Assembly (NCBI GenBank): GCA_963727635.1
Contig: CAVSHP010000024.1
Span: 62,001 to 126,000, forward strand
Origin: SZUA-36 sp963727635
Lineage (GTDB): Bacteria > Pseudomonadota > Gammaproteobacteria > Xanthomonadales > SZUA-36
DNA length: 64,000 nt
Reading direction: 5' to 3'
Notes under the pieces: model-generated
Databases searched by the model: none
Told to the model about the DNA's origin: nothing
What the model saw: the letters and a program-made list of their open reading frames with translations, nothing else
Translations under genes and position numbers: made by a program
In this document: positions 19,318 through 27,903 of the stretch, piece by piece
Layout of the letters: every line of letters starts with the position of its first letter
Position numbering within the stretch: position 1 is the stretch's first letter

Positions 19318-20100
19318 TCAGCGCGTCTTGTTTAGTTCGATTCCGGAAAGCCGGCCGCAGATTTCAATGAACTGGTCCTGTCTGTCTGTGTCGTTGGCCG
19401 CCGGGTCGGGCGCCCGCTGGCGCATGTGGTGGAAGTACTTGCCACTCACCCGTGCCGCCTCGTCATCCGAGACCGCCAGCCAGGCCTGGGTACGATAACC
19501 TTCGTCGAGGTCATCCGGCGCTTGCGGGCCGCCCATCCGGGTCGGCACCCAGCCCGGGTCAACCGCATTGGAGAAAACTCCGGGCCAATAGCGCGCGACC
19601 GCGAAGGCCAGCAGCAGGTCATGCAGCTTGGAATCCGAATAGGCCGCCGAGCTATTCCAGGCGCGCTGCTTCCACTCGATATCCACAAGCTCTGCGGTGG
19701 CGCCCCGGTGCATGCCGGAACTCAGGTAGACAAGGCGCTGCGGGCGTTCAATGAGCGCCGTGAGGATATACGGCGCCAATGCATTGACCGCAAACATATA
19801 GGGTAATCCGTCCCCGGTTTCGACGCGGCGCTTCTGGCTGTCGACATAAACACCGGCATTGTGGATGACGGCGTCGAAGCGACCGAGATTGTTGACCTGT
19901 TCGGCCACGCTGCGTGCCCCGGCGATGGTCGACAGGTCTCCCGTCACCACGGTCTCCGCGGTTGGAACACTGTGCAACGCATCGGCGGCACGGTCCTGAT
20001 TTCGTGCGTGCAGTACCACCAGGTGACCCTGGGACACCAGCAATTCCGCCGCCATCAGGCCCAGGCCAGTGGTCGAACCGGTGATAAATACGCGTGACAT
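19318..20100 (-). CDS. Short-chain dehydrogenase/reductase
   Basis: 260 aa from the ATG at 20100, which has GAGGAG 9 bases upstream. The dinucleotide motif is TGSTTGLG (residues 7-14), NAG is at 81-83, and the active site is Y154-x3-K158 (YSDSK) with the preceding serine in LSSGM. It is shaped like the retinol dehydrogenase/protochlorophyllide-reductase-like SDR group. The substrate is unknown. It lies in tandem downstream of the aldo/keto reductase (72 bases apart) and may be co-transcribed with it. Confidence 0.85.
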   Translation of the reverse strand: MSRVFITGSTTGLGLMAAELLVSQGHLVVLHARNQDRAADALHSVPTAETVVTGDLSTIAGARSVAEQVNNLGRFDAVIHNAGVYVDSQKRRVETGDGLPYMFAVNALAPYILTALIERPQRLVYLSSGMHRGATAELVDIEWKQRAWNSSAAYSDSKLHDLLLAFAVARYWPGVFSNAVDPGWVPTRMGGPQAPDDLDEGYRTQAWLAVSDDEAARVSGKYFHHMRQRAPDPAANDTDRQDQFIEICGRLSGIELNKTR

Positions 20101-20172
20101 CAAAGAACGCTCCTCTACTTTTTTAATCATGGCTACAATCTATAAACCCGTGTTCTGATCGCGGCTAGCAAT

Positions 20173-21153
20173 CTAGCGATTGATCATTTTCTGCATTTGC
20201 GCCGTATATCGTTCGCCCTGGATTTTCACCCTGTCGACAGCGGCTTCAATGCTTTGCAGATCATCCGCAGTCAGTTCGACAGCGGCGGCGGCGTTATTCT
20301 CCAGTAATCGATGCAACCTGGTCGTGCCCGGGATCGGCACGATCCAGGGTTTTTGCGTCAGTAGCCAGGCGAGGGCCACCTGGGCGCGCGTCGCCTGCTT
20401 GCGCCCGGCGATGTTACCCAGCAGTTCCACCAGGGACTGGTTGGCATGCCGTGCTTCGGCCTGGAAGCGCGGCAGGATATTGCGAATATCGTTGCCTTCG
20501 AACCTGGTGTCATCGGTAATGGCGCCGGTGAGGAAGCCTTTGCCCAGGGGGCTGAATGGCACGAAGCCGATACCCAGTTCTTCCAGCGCCGGCATGATGC
20601 TCTGTTCGGGTTCACGCCACCACAGGGAGTATTCACTCTGCAGTGCGGTAACCGGCTGGACCGCATGCGCCCGGCGGATGATGGCCACACCCGCTTCCGA
20701 CAGGCCAAAGTGTTTGACCTTGCCTTCCATGACCAACTCGCCGACCGCCCCGGCAACCTCTTCGATCGGAACCTCAGGATCGACACGGTGCTGGTAGAGC
20801 AGGTCAATGCGATCCGTCTGCAGACGCACGAGGGACTGCTCGACCACATGGCGGATGCGCGCCGGGCTGCTGTCGAGACCGGCCGCTGGCGTTCCATCCC
20901 TGAATCCGAATTTCGTCGCCACTACGACCTTGTCGCGAAATGGCGCCACGGCCTCGCCGACCAGTTCCTCGTTGTACTGGCCGTAGGCCTCGGCGGTGTC
21001 GAAAAACGTGACACCCTGCTCGAAAGCTGCGCGGATGAGTTTGATGCCTTCGGACTTTTCAACGGCCGGGCCCAGGCCAAAGCTCAATCCCATGCAGCCG
21101 AGACCGATGGCTGACACTTCAAGGCCACTCTTTCCTAAAATGCGTTTTTGCAT
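20173..21153 (-). CDS. Aldo/keto reductase
   Basis: 326 aa. NADPH-dependent carbonyl reductase of the AKR13-like group: GLGCMGLSFGLG near the start, FDTAEAYG with catalytic D and Y (about residues 51-58), VATKFGF with the catalytic lysine, LLYQHRVDPEVPIEEV containing the active-site histidine, and a C-terminal IPIPGTTRLHRLLENN cofactor site (VPIPGT). I choose the ATG at 21153 (MQKRILGKSG), spaced properly from AGAGGAA; a second ATG lies two codons upstream. Confidence 0.88.
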   Translation of the reverse strand: MQKRILGKSGLEVSAIGLGCMGLSFGLGPAVEKSEGIKLIRAAFEQGVTFFDTAEAYGQYNEELVGEAVAPFRDKVVVATKFGFRDGTPAAGLDSSPARIRHVVEQSLVRLQTDRIDLLYQHRVDPEVPIEEVAGAVGELVMEGKVKHFGLSEAGVAIIRRAHAVQPVTALQSEYSLWWREPEQSIMPALEELGIGFVPFSPLGKGFLTGAITDDTRFEGNDIRNILPRFQAEARHANQSLVELLGNIAGRKQATRAQVALAWLLTQKPWIVPIPGTTRLHRLLENNAAAAVELTADDLQSIEAAVDRVKIQGERYTAQMQKMINR

Positions 21154-21438
21154 TGTCATTTCCTCTTGCCCGATTCATGAATGTTTCTTGATGATGGTAG
21201 CTTACCCCTGACATGCAGGACATGAAATGCAGGACACGCATATAACGGTCCAGTCGAATTCTCGCCAGACCGTTCGATTTCGCGGATCCTGGTTGTCATT
21301 CGCAATATGGCTGGATGGTATTCGACGCAGCGCCATCACACTGCGCGGGTGATAGACGTCAACTGTTCGGAGTAAGTCAGTCGTGGCGACCTGGCCACAC
21401 GGTCAGGTAATTGGCAGGTCAGGCCGCCCGTTGGGGCC

Positions 21439-21993
21439 CTAGTTCAGTACCACAATCTCCACGCGCCGGTTCAGGGCGCGGCCTTCGGCCGTGTCATTCG
21501 GCGCTGCGGGTGCGTCCTCACCATATGAAATGGTTGCCATACGCTCGAGCGCCACGCCCTGTGTATGCAGTTGACGCCGGACGGACTCAGCGCGCTGCAA
21601 ACCGAGTTGCTGGTTGTACTGCGCCGGCCCGGTTGAGTCGGTGTGACCCTGGATTTCCAGGTACACGTTCTGGTTTTCGGCTTTAAGATCGCCGGCCAGC
21701 TTGGTCAGCCGCGCTTGCGCAGCGTCGGACAGGGCTGATTTGTCCGTATCGAAAGTAATTTCATTATCGGTAAACACAACCGTGTAGAGGAACTTGCCCT
21801 GGGCAAGCACGCCTGCATCGGTCGCACGTTGCAGCGCCTGGCGGCTGGTTGCGGTCAGTTCGTTGATTCTTTCGTTCTGCTCATCCAGTCGTGTCTCCAG
21901 CCTGGCCACACTTTCGTCCACATAACCCTTGGTGGCACAGCCCGACACCGAGACAATTACGGCCGCCAGCAACATTACCCTGTTCAAATACAT
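21439..21993 (-). CDS. OmpA-family peptidoglycan-binding lipoprotein
   Basis: 184 aa from the ATG at 21993 (AAGGAAAAG upstream). A type II signal peptide ends in the lipobox VSGC, giving a lipid-anchored protein. A short coiled-coil (ARLETRLDEQNERINELTA) precedes a C-terminal OmpA domain with the peptidoglycan-binding pattern LEIQGHTDSTGPAQYNQQLG ... RAESVRRQL and the final NRRVEIVV. It probably tethers the outer membrane to peptidoglycan. A longer frame to 22113 has no export signal at its start and is rejected. Confidence 0.88.
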   Translation of the reverse strand: MYLNRVMLLAAVIVSVSGCATKGYVDESVARLETRLDEQNERINELTATSRQALQRATDAGVLAQGKFLYTVVFTDNEITFDTDKSALSDAAQARLTKLAGDLKAENQNVYLEIQGHTDSTGPAQYNQQLGLQRAESVRRQLHTQGVALERMATISYGEDAPAAPNDTAEGRALNRRVEIVVLN

Positions 21994-22304
21994 AGTCTTT
22001 TCCTTTGCAAGTTTCGAGTGCTGAGAGATTTTTGCCCACCCCACATTGTCCACTCGCAAAGAAGAAGGAGTCTTGTCAATTTGATTAAAATTACTTAAAC
22101 CGTGATCGCTCACGCACGATTGAAGCGGGGTAATTAGATCAATGCGGAAGTTGGTTCAGACATCATGACGATTGAACGCATCAACTTTTGCCAGGGTGGG
22201 ATCACCCTGATGAATGAGAAAATTCGATTTTCATCGACAGCAGTTTCCGGCCGCCTGGGAGGTAACACAGGCTTCCGGGGAGTGCGGGTAAGAGTGTGGT
22301 CAAA

Positions 22305-22342
22305 GGGCTGCCGGTTCCAACCAGTAGCCCTTTTTATTCATG
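22305..22342. terminator. Bidirectional hairpin terminator
   Basis: AGGGCTGCCGGTT / AACCAGTAGCCCT pairs over 13 positions with two mismatches and is followed by TTTTT on the plus strand; on the minus strand it overlaps the stop of the 22338-22571 gene. The 170 bases to its left (22140-22305) hold a GGGTGGGATCACCC palindrome but no gene I can support. Confidence 0.55.
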
Positions 22343-22571
22343 CGACGACGCGGCGTCGCGGGTCGACCAGCGTCCCTTCATGTTTCTTGACGCGTTGGCA
22401 AATCTCTCCCCTTTGTTTTTGAATACGTTGGAACAACGCTTCGCGGTGTATCTGCATGTCAGACAGTTCTGTGCTGTTAACCTGGTTTGTTATCACTTCT
22501 GTTACATGAACGGTGACATAATCCCCCAGGACAAGCGGTGTGTCTTTTGCTTCCGGTTTATTGATTATCAT
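22338..22571 (-). CDS. Small cytosolic hypothetical protein, 77 aa
   Basis: The ATG at 22571 has AGAGGAAG 9 bases upstream, a good ribosome-binding site, and gives a 77-residue charged protein (MIINKPEAKDTPLVLGDYVT ...) with a basic C-terminus (DPRRRVVA). A hydrophilic, helix-prone middle (MQIHREALFQRIQKQRGEI) is visible. I do not recognise it. The ribosome-binding site and the terminator at its end argue that it is real. Confidence 0.5.
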   Translation of the reverse strand: MIINKPEAKDTPLVLGDYVTVHVTEVITNQVNSTELSDMQIHREALFQRIQKQRGEICQRVKKHEGTLVDPRRRVVA

Positions 22572-22959
22572 AATAAGTATCTTCCTCTTAATGGCATTAT
22601 TAAGTGAGTCCGATCCTTGAACCCTGCCCCTTACATCTTGACTTTTTTGGCCTCGAGGGCGCATTAACGTGTCAATGCATCCCACGGCGACCGGCACAAA
22701 TAAGCCAGATCAACATAGTTAATACAAGAAACAGGCCAATTAATTAGTTCCGATTCTAAATATTCAATTAAAACAGTGATATTTGGTTTTTTTGTAAAAA
22801 AGATCAGTTGCCGAATTGTTCACGGCTGACCGGATAAGTCAGAAAAACTGACGAAAATTGTCAGCTGGCAATGCTTTTTCAGAGGAGCGCAAGAAATTAT
22901 GTGAATATTTTAGCTTAATGGAGACCGGTGCAATTCAGCCCGGCTGCCCGGAATATTGC
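22572..22959. other. AT-rich intergenic stretch, nothing seen
   Basis: 388 bases between the small 77-aa gene and the methyltransferase stop. AT-rich with a short TCAGAAAAACTGA inverted repeat near 22841; no coding or RNA gene is supported. Confidence 0.5.
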
Positions 22960-23649
22960 TTACCGAGAAAATATCACCAGGCAATTGAGCCGTGCTTGAT
23001 CCTGTAGCAAAACGTCAAATTGTCCCAGCCCGGCCTGCTTGCCAATTGCCTCGAATGTCGACAGGGAAACGGGGAAATCGCGGGCGTGCACGTGATCGAA
23101 AAGGATTTTCTTTTCGGCATCGTGAAGTTCGGCGTAGCGTTTCCCGGCGTGATTGATCCAACGCTTGAGGTAGTGGTCGCGGGGCTCGGACTCGGCGCTG
23201 AATACATCGACCAGGGCGAAAAAACCATCCTTGCTTAACAGCTTGCAGCCGGCTTCCAGGGTGCGTTGCTTGTCCAGCGGGTCTGCCAGGTGATGCAGTG
23301 AAAAACTGGCGAGGATGATATCGAAGGATTCGCCGATTTGCGCCATCGTTGCCAACAGGTCACCTTTTACCAAACGTCCCGGCACACGTAATTCTCCAAG
23401 ACGCCGCGCAGCCAGGGCGAGCGCGACATCGGATTCGTCAATGCCCACGTAACGCTGCACGGGTACATTCGCCAGCAATGACAGGATTGGCGTCATGTCA
23501 CCGCAACCCAGGTCGAGTAAGGAGACAGGGTGATCAAATCTTGCCAGTATCTCTGCCTGCAACCGGTTGAAAAAGGCATGGTGATCCATGTAGTCATGGA
23601 TCAGCAGTTTTTCGTAGATCTGCCACTCTTCAAATAATTGGTCGCCCAC
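22960..23649 (-). CDS. Class I SAM-dependent methyltransferase
   Basis: 229 aa with a GTG start at 23649. Motif I LLDLGCGDMTPILSLL (residues 44-59) and the acidic GIDESD after beta 2 bind SAM; SFSLHHLADP is the motif after strand 4. Methyltransf_12/25 type; the substrate is unknown. The gene is bounded downstream by the AT-rich stretch and upstream by hairpin element D, which separates it from the aspartoacylase-like gene. Confidence 0.8.
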   Translation of the reverse strand: MGDQLFEEWQIYEKLLIHDYMDHHAFFNRLQAEILARFDHPVSLLDLGCGDMTPILSLLANVPVQRYVGIDESDVALALAARRLGELRVPGRLVKGDLLATMAQIGESFDIILASFSLHHLADPLDKQRTLEAGCKLLSKDGFFALVDVFSAESEPRDHYLKRWINHAGKRYAELHDAEKKILFDHVHARDFPVSLSTFEAIGKQAGLGQFDVLLQDQARLNCLVIFSR

Positions 23650-23743
23650 CGTTTCCGCCTGTTTTCAAAAGAACCAAGTTTACCGCTGTGTGAGAAAGGA
23701 ATGGGATACATTTATTTAAATTGAGGAATAAAGGTGTCTGGCT

Positions 23744-23937
23744 CAGTGCTGTCCCACTTAATCTGAATTTGCCATGCTCAAGTAAAAACCCCATTCAAAT
23801 TTGCCGGATGTTGACCGCAATTTGACCTCGTTTTGATTTCAGCATGGGCGCCAAGGCCATGCAGTACCTTACTTCAGGACACCACAAGTCGCATATGTGG
23901 CCCCAGTGTCCCCACCAGATTAAGTGAGACAGCAGTG
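23744..23937. mobile_element. Hairpin-family element, copy D (short, about 194 bp)
   Basis: Ends CAGTGCTGTCCCACTTAATC and, read inward from the right, CACTGCTGTCTCACTTAATC are terminal inverted repeats like those of the IS4 element. The flanks carry an imperfect 10-base direct repeat, TGTCTGGCTC / TATCCGGCTC (8 of 10). The left 110 bases match copy C's left end, and a type-2 arm (GCAGTACCTTACTTCAGGAC at about 23861-23880) is present, but its pairing partner and most of the conserved loop are deleted. The right end is 13 bases from the stop codon of the aspartoacylase-like gene. Confidence 0.75.
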
Positions 23938-23950
23938 TATCCGGCTCCTT

Positions 23951-25012
23951 TTATTCCTTCGCTTTAATGTGACTTATCATTGCCAACGGCTCGCCTTCAC
24001 TCACCGGTGGTGTGCCGACAACATAGTTCACTATCCCCGCGAAGGGTGCGCGCACTTCTGCGACCCTGTTGCCAAAGGCGTCGACGAGTTGACCCAGTAA
24101 GCCGTTTTCAGCAACCGCGTAACCATCGCGGACCGAAGCCTGGAATATGCCGGTAGCGGGACTCTTGATCACCTCGTAGCCGGTCAGCCAGACCACGCCT
24201 TCATTCTCTTCGGGTATGCCCTTGATCATGCCAAGATGACGCATCAGGTTGGTAATGCCACGTTCCGCCAATCCGACCCAATACTGATCATTGGAGCCGA
24301 GTTGGCCGGTTTCGGTGGTGATTGCCGGAATTCCACGCGCCAGCGCTGTCTGGTCGGTGTACAGGGAAGCATCTTTTGGCAACAGCGGACCCTCGTCAAT
24401 TACGATATGGTCCAGCCCGAACGCCAGCGCCATGCCGCGACAGGCGGCATCCAGTTCCGGATTGCCGATAACCGGCATGTAGACATAGGGACGCAGGGCC
24501 TCGTTGCCGTCGCCGGCGTGCAGATCAACAAGAAAATCTGCACGTTCGATCACTTGCCGCGTGATGCTGTCTGCGATGCGTTCGCTTAAAGTCCCATCCT
24601 TCTTGCCGGGAAATACGCGGTTGAGATTCTTGCCATCGACAGGGCTGGTATAGATCGTGCGTGCGTAAAACGAAGGTGGGTTGGCGATATGCACCAGAAT
24701 CAGCGTACCAGAGAGATCCTGAGTGCGAACCGATTTGCGCAGTCGTTGCAGTGCGGTGATGCCCGGGTATTCGTATCCATGGACACCGGCGATGAGGGCC
24801 AGTACCGGACCCGGGTTCTGGCCGCGGATAACCGACACCGGGATTCGCGTACCCGCGTCATTCAGGGGTTCAATATCAAGATAGCCCGAAACGGACTTCC
24901 CGGGGCCGGCCTTGATTGTACCCACGGTGAATACGTCCTGCCCGGCTGCCTCTACAGGTGTATTCAGAAAAACAACGATCAATATCAGTGGCAATACATA
25001 TTGGCAAAACAT
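23951..25012 (-). CDS. Exported succinylglutamate desuccinylase/aspartoacylase-family zinc hydrolase
   Basis: 353 aa with a signal peptide (residues 1-23). M14-like zinc deacylase: zinc ligands H78 and E81 in GVHGYEYPG and H165 in DLHAGD, with E234 in TTETGQLG as probable catalytic glutamate. The C-terminal part (SPATGIFQASVRDGYAV, then APFAGIVNYVVG) looks like the biotinyl/lipoyl-like beta domain often fused to this family. Acts on an acylated amino acid or a peptide in the periplasm; exact substrate unknown. Confidence 0.82.
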   Translation of the reverse strand: MFCQYVLPLILIVVFLNTPVEAAGQDVFTVGTIKAGPGKSVSGYLDIEPLNDAGTRIPVSVIRGQNPGPVLALIAGVHGYEYPGITALQRLRKSVRTQDLSGTLILVHIANPPSFYARTIYTSPVDGKNLNRVFPGKKDGTLSERIADSITRQVIERADFLVDLHAGDGNEALRPYVYMPVIGNPELDAACRGMALAFGLDHIVIDEGPLLPKDASLYTDQTALARGIPAITTETGQLGSNDQYWVGLAERGITNLMRHLGMIKGIPEENEGVVWLTGYEVIKSPATGIFQASVRDGYAVAENGLLGQLVDAFGNRVAEVRAPFAGIVNYVVGTPPVSEGEPLAMISHIKAKE

Positions 25013-25247
25013 GGTTTAATCTCCAGTGCCGGGGTCAGGGCGGGCTGACCCATACGCGTAGAAACTCAAGAGTGGAAATCCGGGTGCATTTGGATTTGGT
25101 TCAATTCCCTTGAATTACTCCATATGGAAACGGTGCGCAAGAGTTAACTTTTAGAACGTAGTAATACTCATTATCATGCTCTATACTGAAAATATATAGA
25201 ATTCACGAACATATAAAGCTGTAGCGTGAATTTGAGGAGACAGGGAA

Positions 25248-25496
25248 ATGCTCGCCTACGTTGTATTGTTTTTGGTTACATTGATCATTTCAGCATTTAC
25301 GATCTGGATGTGGCGATTGGTGTCCGGTTGGAAAGTTTTCAAGCGAAACCTGGTCACCAAAGCGATAACCTCAGACAGAACAAAGCTCAAAACCAGGCAG
25401 GGCTTCACGTCTTTATTCGGAGTATCCCCCCAGCGCGCAAAATTCACTGTGCGCCGCAACTCAAATCGCGCCATCAAGGCTCCCTGGGGTTGGTAG
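25248..25496 (+). CDS. Small single-helix membrane protein, 82 aa
   Basis: The ATG at 25248 has GAGGAGACAGGGAA just upstream. Residues 2-25 form one membrane helix (YVVLFLVTLIISAFTIWMWR), followed by a very basic cytosolic tail (about 18 K/R in 55 residues). No family recognised. An overlapping frame starting at 25226 lacks this pattern and is dismissed. Confidence 0.55.
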   Translation: MLAYVVLFLVTLIISAFTIWMWRLVSGWKVFKRNLVTKAITSDRTKLKTRQGFTSLFGVSPQRAKFTVRRNSNRAIKAPWGW

Positions 25497-25737
25497 GTTT
25501 GGCTTGAGTTTTTTACCCCTGCTGTTCGAGTCTTAAAACACGCCAGATTGATCTCCTCCGTTGTACGCGATCCCCGCCATTTTAATCGACCCACGACAAT
25601 CTCGCGACCGTGCGGTCCAATACTCCAGCCGCGGTGTATTCCATGCGGCAAGACAGCAAGCCGCTACACTACTTTAAGCACATGGCTGTTCATATCGGCT
25701 CACTGCTAATATGGCTTTCAACAATGGAGGTATGACA

Positions 25738-26355
25738 ATGACGAGTTACAAACTGACCTATTTCGATTTCGCTGGCGGACGTGGCGAACCCATTCGCATC
25801 GCTTTGCACGCGGCGGGGATCGACTTCGAGGACAAGCGGCTGACGTTTCCCGAGTTCAGCAAGATACGGCAGGGAACACCTTTCAATGCCTTGCCCGTTT
25901 TCGAGATCGATGGCGTGCCGGTAAGCCAGTCCAATGCCATCGGCCGTTATGTTGGCAAGCTGGCGGGTCTGTACCCGGATGACGATCTGCAGGCGCTTTA
26001 CTGTGACGAAACGCTGGACGCGGTCGAGGATGTCAGTCAGTACATCGGTCGAACGCTTGGTCTTGAAGGGGAGGAACTCCGGCTGGCGCGTGAAAAGCTG
26101 GTAGATGGCTGGCTGACGACAATTATAAAGGGCCTTGGTGTGTTGCTGAAGCGGGGAGGCGGTCAGTACTTCGTCGACAACCGCCTGTCGATTGCCGATC
26201 TCAAAGTACTCATGTTGACGCGCTGGCTGCGCTCGGGCGCGCTTGATCATGTGCCCAAAGACCTGGTTGATCGCATCGCGCCAAACCTGGTTGAACACCA
26301 GGTGCGTATCGACGCCGAACCGCAAGTCATCGCCTACTACGCGAGCCGCGCCTGA
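25738..26355 (+). CDS. Glutathione S-transferase, sigma/alpha-like
   Basis: 205 aa from the ATG at 25738, spaced 7 bases from GGAGG. N-terminal thioredoxin-like domain YKLTYFDFAGGRGEPIRIAL with the catalytic tyrosine near residue 8, the glutathione-binding LPVFEIDGVPVSQSNAIGRY with cis-Pro and SQS (about 52-71), and a helical C-domain with LSIADLKVLML. Soluble GST conjugating or isomerising electrophiles; substrate unknown. The form resembles prostaglandin-D-synthase-type sigma GSTs more than the usual bacterial beta class. Confidence 0.85.
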   Translation: MTSYKLTYFDFAGGRGEPIRIALHAAGIDFEDKRLTFPEFSKIRQGTPFNALPVFEIDGVPVSQSNAIGRYVGKLAGLYPDDDLQALYCDETLDAVEDVSQYIGRTLGLEGEELRLAREKLVDGWLTTIIKGLGVLLKRGGGQYFVDNRLSIADLKVLMLTRWLRSGALDHVPKDLVDRIAPNLVEHQVRIDAEPQVIAYYASRA

Positions 26356-26397
26356 GGCTGTCAGAGCACCACTCTTTTTGATGGCTTAAATTAAATC

Positions 26398-26868
26398 CTA
26401 AGGGTTGGTCTTGGTAATTTTTTTCTGGGTCTCGAGATAAGTGCCAAGAGCAGCCGCTCCGTACCATGGGAGCACATCAATATCGAAAACTCCGGCGGCA
26501 ATGGCGGGGTCGGTTTTTAGCAGGGCCAGGGCCTCTTTGCTGGAAGGGGTGGTCAATATAAACAGACCGCGGTAGTTCAGATCGTTTTTGCCGAACGGAC
26601 CGGCGACGATCAATTTACCTTCGGCGGCCAGCCTGGAAATGTTGTCCAGGTGTCCGCGCATGAGTTTTTGTTTTTCCTGTTCGTCGGTGATGACCACGGA
26701 TCCCTTTTTAAGGATGACAAAAGAGTAGGACTTCATTCCATAGTCGTCGGCGCCGAGCGAATTCGCCAGTTCCTGGTCAAAACCGGGCTCCTGTCCATGG
26801 GCCATGCTCACAACAAACATCAGGCTTAGCCAAAGCAGGTTATGCCAGTTAGTCTTTTTTTGTTTCAT
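26398..26868 (-). CDS. Exported YciI-like protein
   Basis: 156 aa. A signal peptide (residues 1-25, ending MAHG) is unusual for YciI-like proteins, which are mostly cytosolic. The ferredoxin-like YCII fold is shown by SYSFVILKKG, HLDNISRLAAEGKLIVAGPF with the conserved H and D, and LLKTDPAIAAGVFDIDVLPW. Possible periplasmic enzyme or binding protein of unknown substrate. Confidence 0.75.
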   Translation of the reverse strand: MKQKKTNWHNLLWLSLMFVVSMAHGQEPGFDQELANSLGADDYGMKSYSFVILKKGSVVITDEQEKQKLMRGHLDNISRLAAEGKLIVAGPFGKNDLNYRGLFILTTPSSKEALALLKTDPAIAAGVFDIDVLPWYGAAALGTYLETQKKITKTNP

Positions 26869-26895
26869 GGGTCACCTCAAATAAACACAATGCAG

Positions 26896-27067
26896 AAAAA
26901 GCCAGGACGGTCGCATCTCATCCATATCTTACAAGAATCGCCACCATTCACTTACCCACCCGCACATTAAAAAGTCAGAAAAGTCAGGAAACAGGAAAAG
27001 TCAGGACAGCCACGTCTCATCCTTATCTTACAAGAATCAACACCATTTGCTGACACACCCGCGCATA
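26896..27067. repeat. Two imperfect direct repeats of about 70 bases (REP-like)
   Basis: Unit 1 (26896-26970) and unit 2 (26996-27067) share AAAAGTCAGGACAGCCACG-like starts, then TCTCATCC.TATCTTACAAG and a CACCATT...ACCCGC.CAT end. The AAGTCAGGACAG phrase is the kind of sequence found beside REP-associated tyrosine transposases, but no such transposase is in the window. No gene is seen in 26869-27262. Confidence 0.6.
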
Positions 27068-27262
27068 AATCTTCCTGCATGCCAAAACCCGGATACCGCC
27101 ATGTTTCAATCGAAGACACTTCTTGTTGCGATAGCGGAATCTAGTCCGCTGACTCATCGTCGGACGAAAGCATCGCGGTCGATTTGGCCTGGTGTGTGCG
27201 AGTGGGCTAGAATAAATAGTGACAAGACCCGTCGAGAGACACTTTAACAACAGGAGGAAGTC

Positions 27263-27695
27263 ATGAGTCTCTTTGGAAACCTTTTTTCCAGCAAGCCGGA
27301 TTATCCGGCAATCGATCCCTTCCAGCACCGCAGCCTCGAGAATCGCGGAGGTCAAAGACCAGCTCGGTGAACTCGCCGGGCAGGTCAAGGGCCCCCTCGA
27401 AGTCGTTCCCGCCAAGCATGCCGCCTACGTATTCATCGGCAAGCCGCCGAAAAATTTCGGTCTGGCCTGGATTCATGACGGCAAGATCAGCGGTCTGAAC
27501 ACGCTGGTGGAGGAACACGGCCTGAAGCCATTGGAGGTGGATAAGCTGGTAGGCCAGCTACGCGAAGCTTACCAGCGCAACGCGGACGTCAGCCGGTTCT
27601 GTACGACCGTGCAGGATCGGGACGTGGTGGTCACGCCCTCGGCCAGGCTGGAACAGGAAGTGCACGAAATTATCGAAAAGGTAGTGCATCACTGA
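27263..27695 (+). pseudogene. Hypothetical protein, interrupted by one frameshift
   Basis: The ATG at 27263 follows AGGAGGAAG and begins MSLFGNLFSSKPDYPAID; reading continues in another frame as PSSTAASRIAEVKDQLGEL to 27695 (about 143 aa in all). The shift is one extra base within CCC at 27317-27319. The rest (AAYVFIGKPPKNFGLAWIHD) looks like a normal soluble protein ending VVHH. Family unknown. The shift may be an assembly error rather than decay. Confidence 0.6.
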
Positions 27696-27903
27696 CCAAA
27701 GCCGGGCGCACCCATTCCCGGCGTCATGAAATGGATTTACCGGGGCCTTGAAAAAGGGAGGCTTGGGCGTGTTCACCAATATGGGTGTCCAGGCGATATT
27801 GAAGGCCAGACTCAATAACGCTGTCTGGGTAAATAGCATTTATTCGTCCTATACTCCTTGCAGGCCCGCAGGTACTTGGCCGAACCAGGGAGAGACGCCA
27901 TTT

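Noticed and set aside
25150..25190. A Fur-box-like ACTCATTATCAT upstream of the 25248 gene
   Set aside because: It matches too few positions of the 19-base consensus, and the gene has no iron link.
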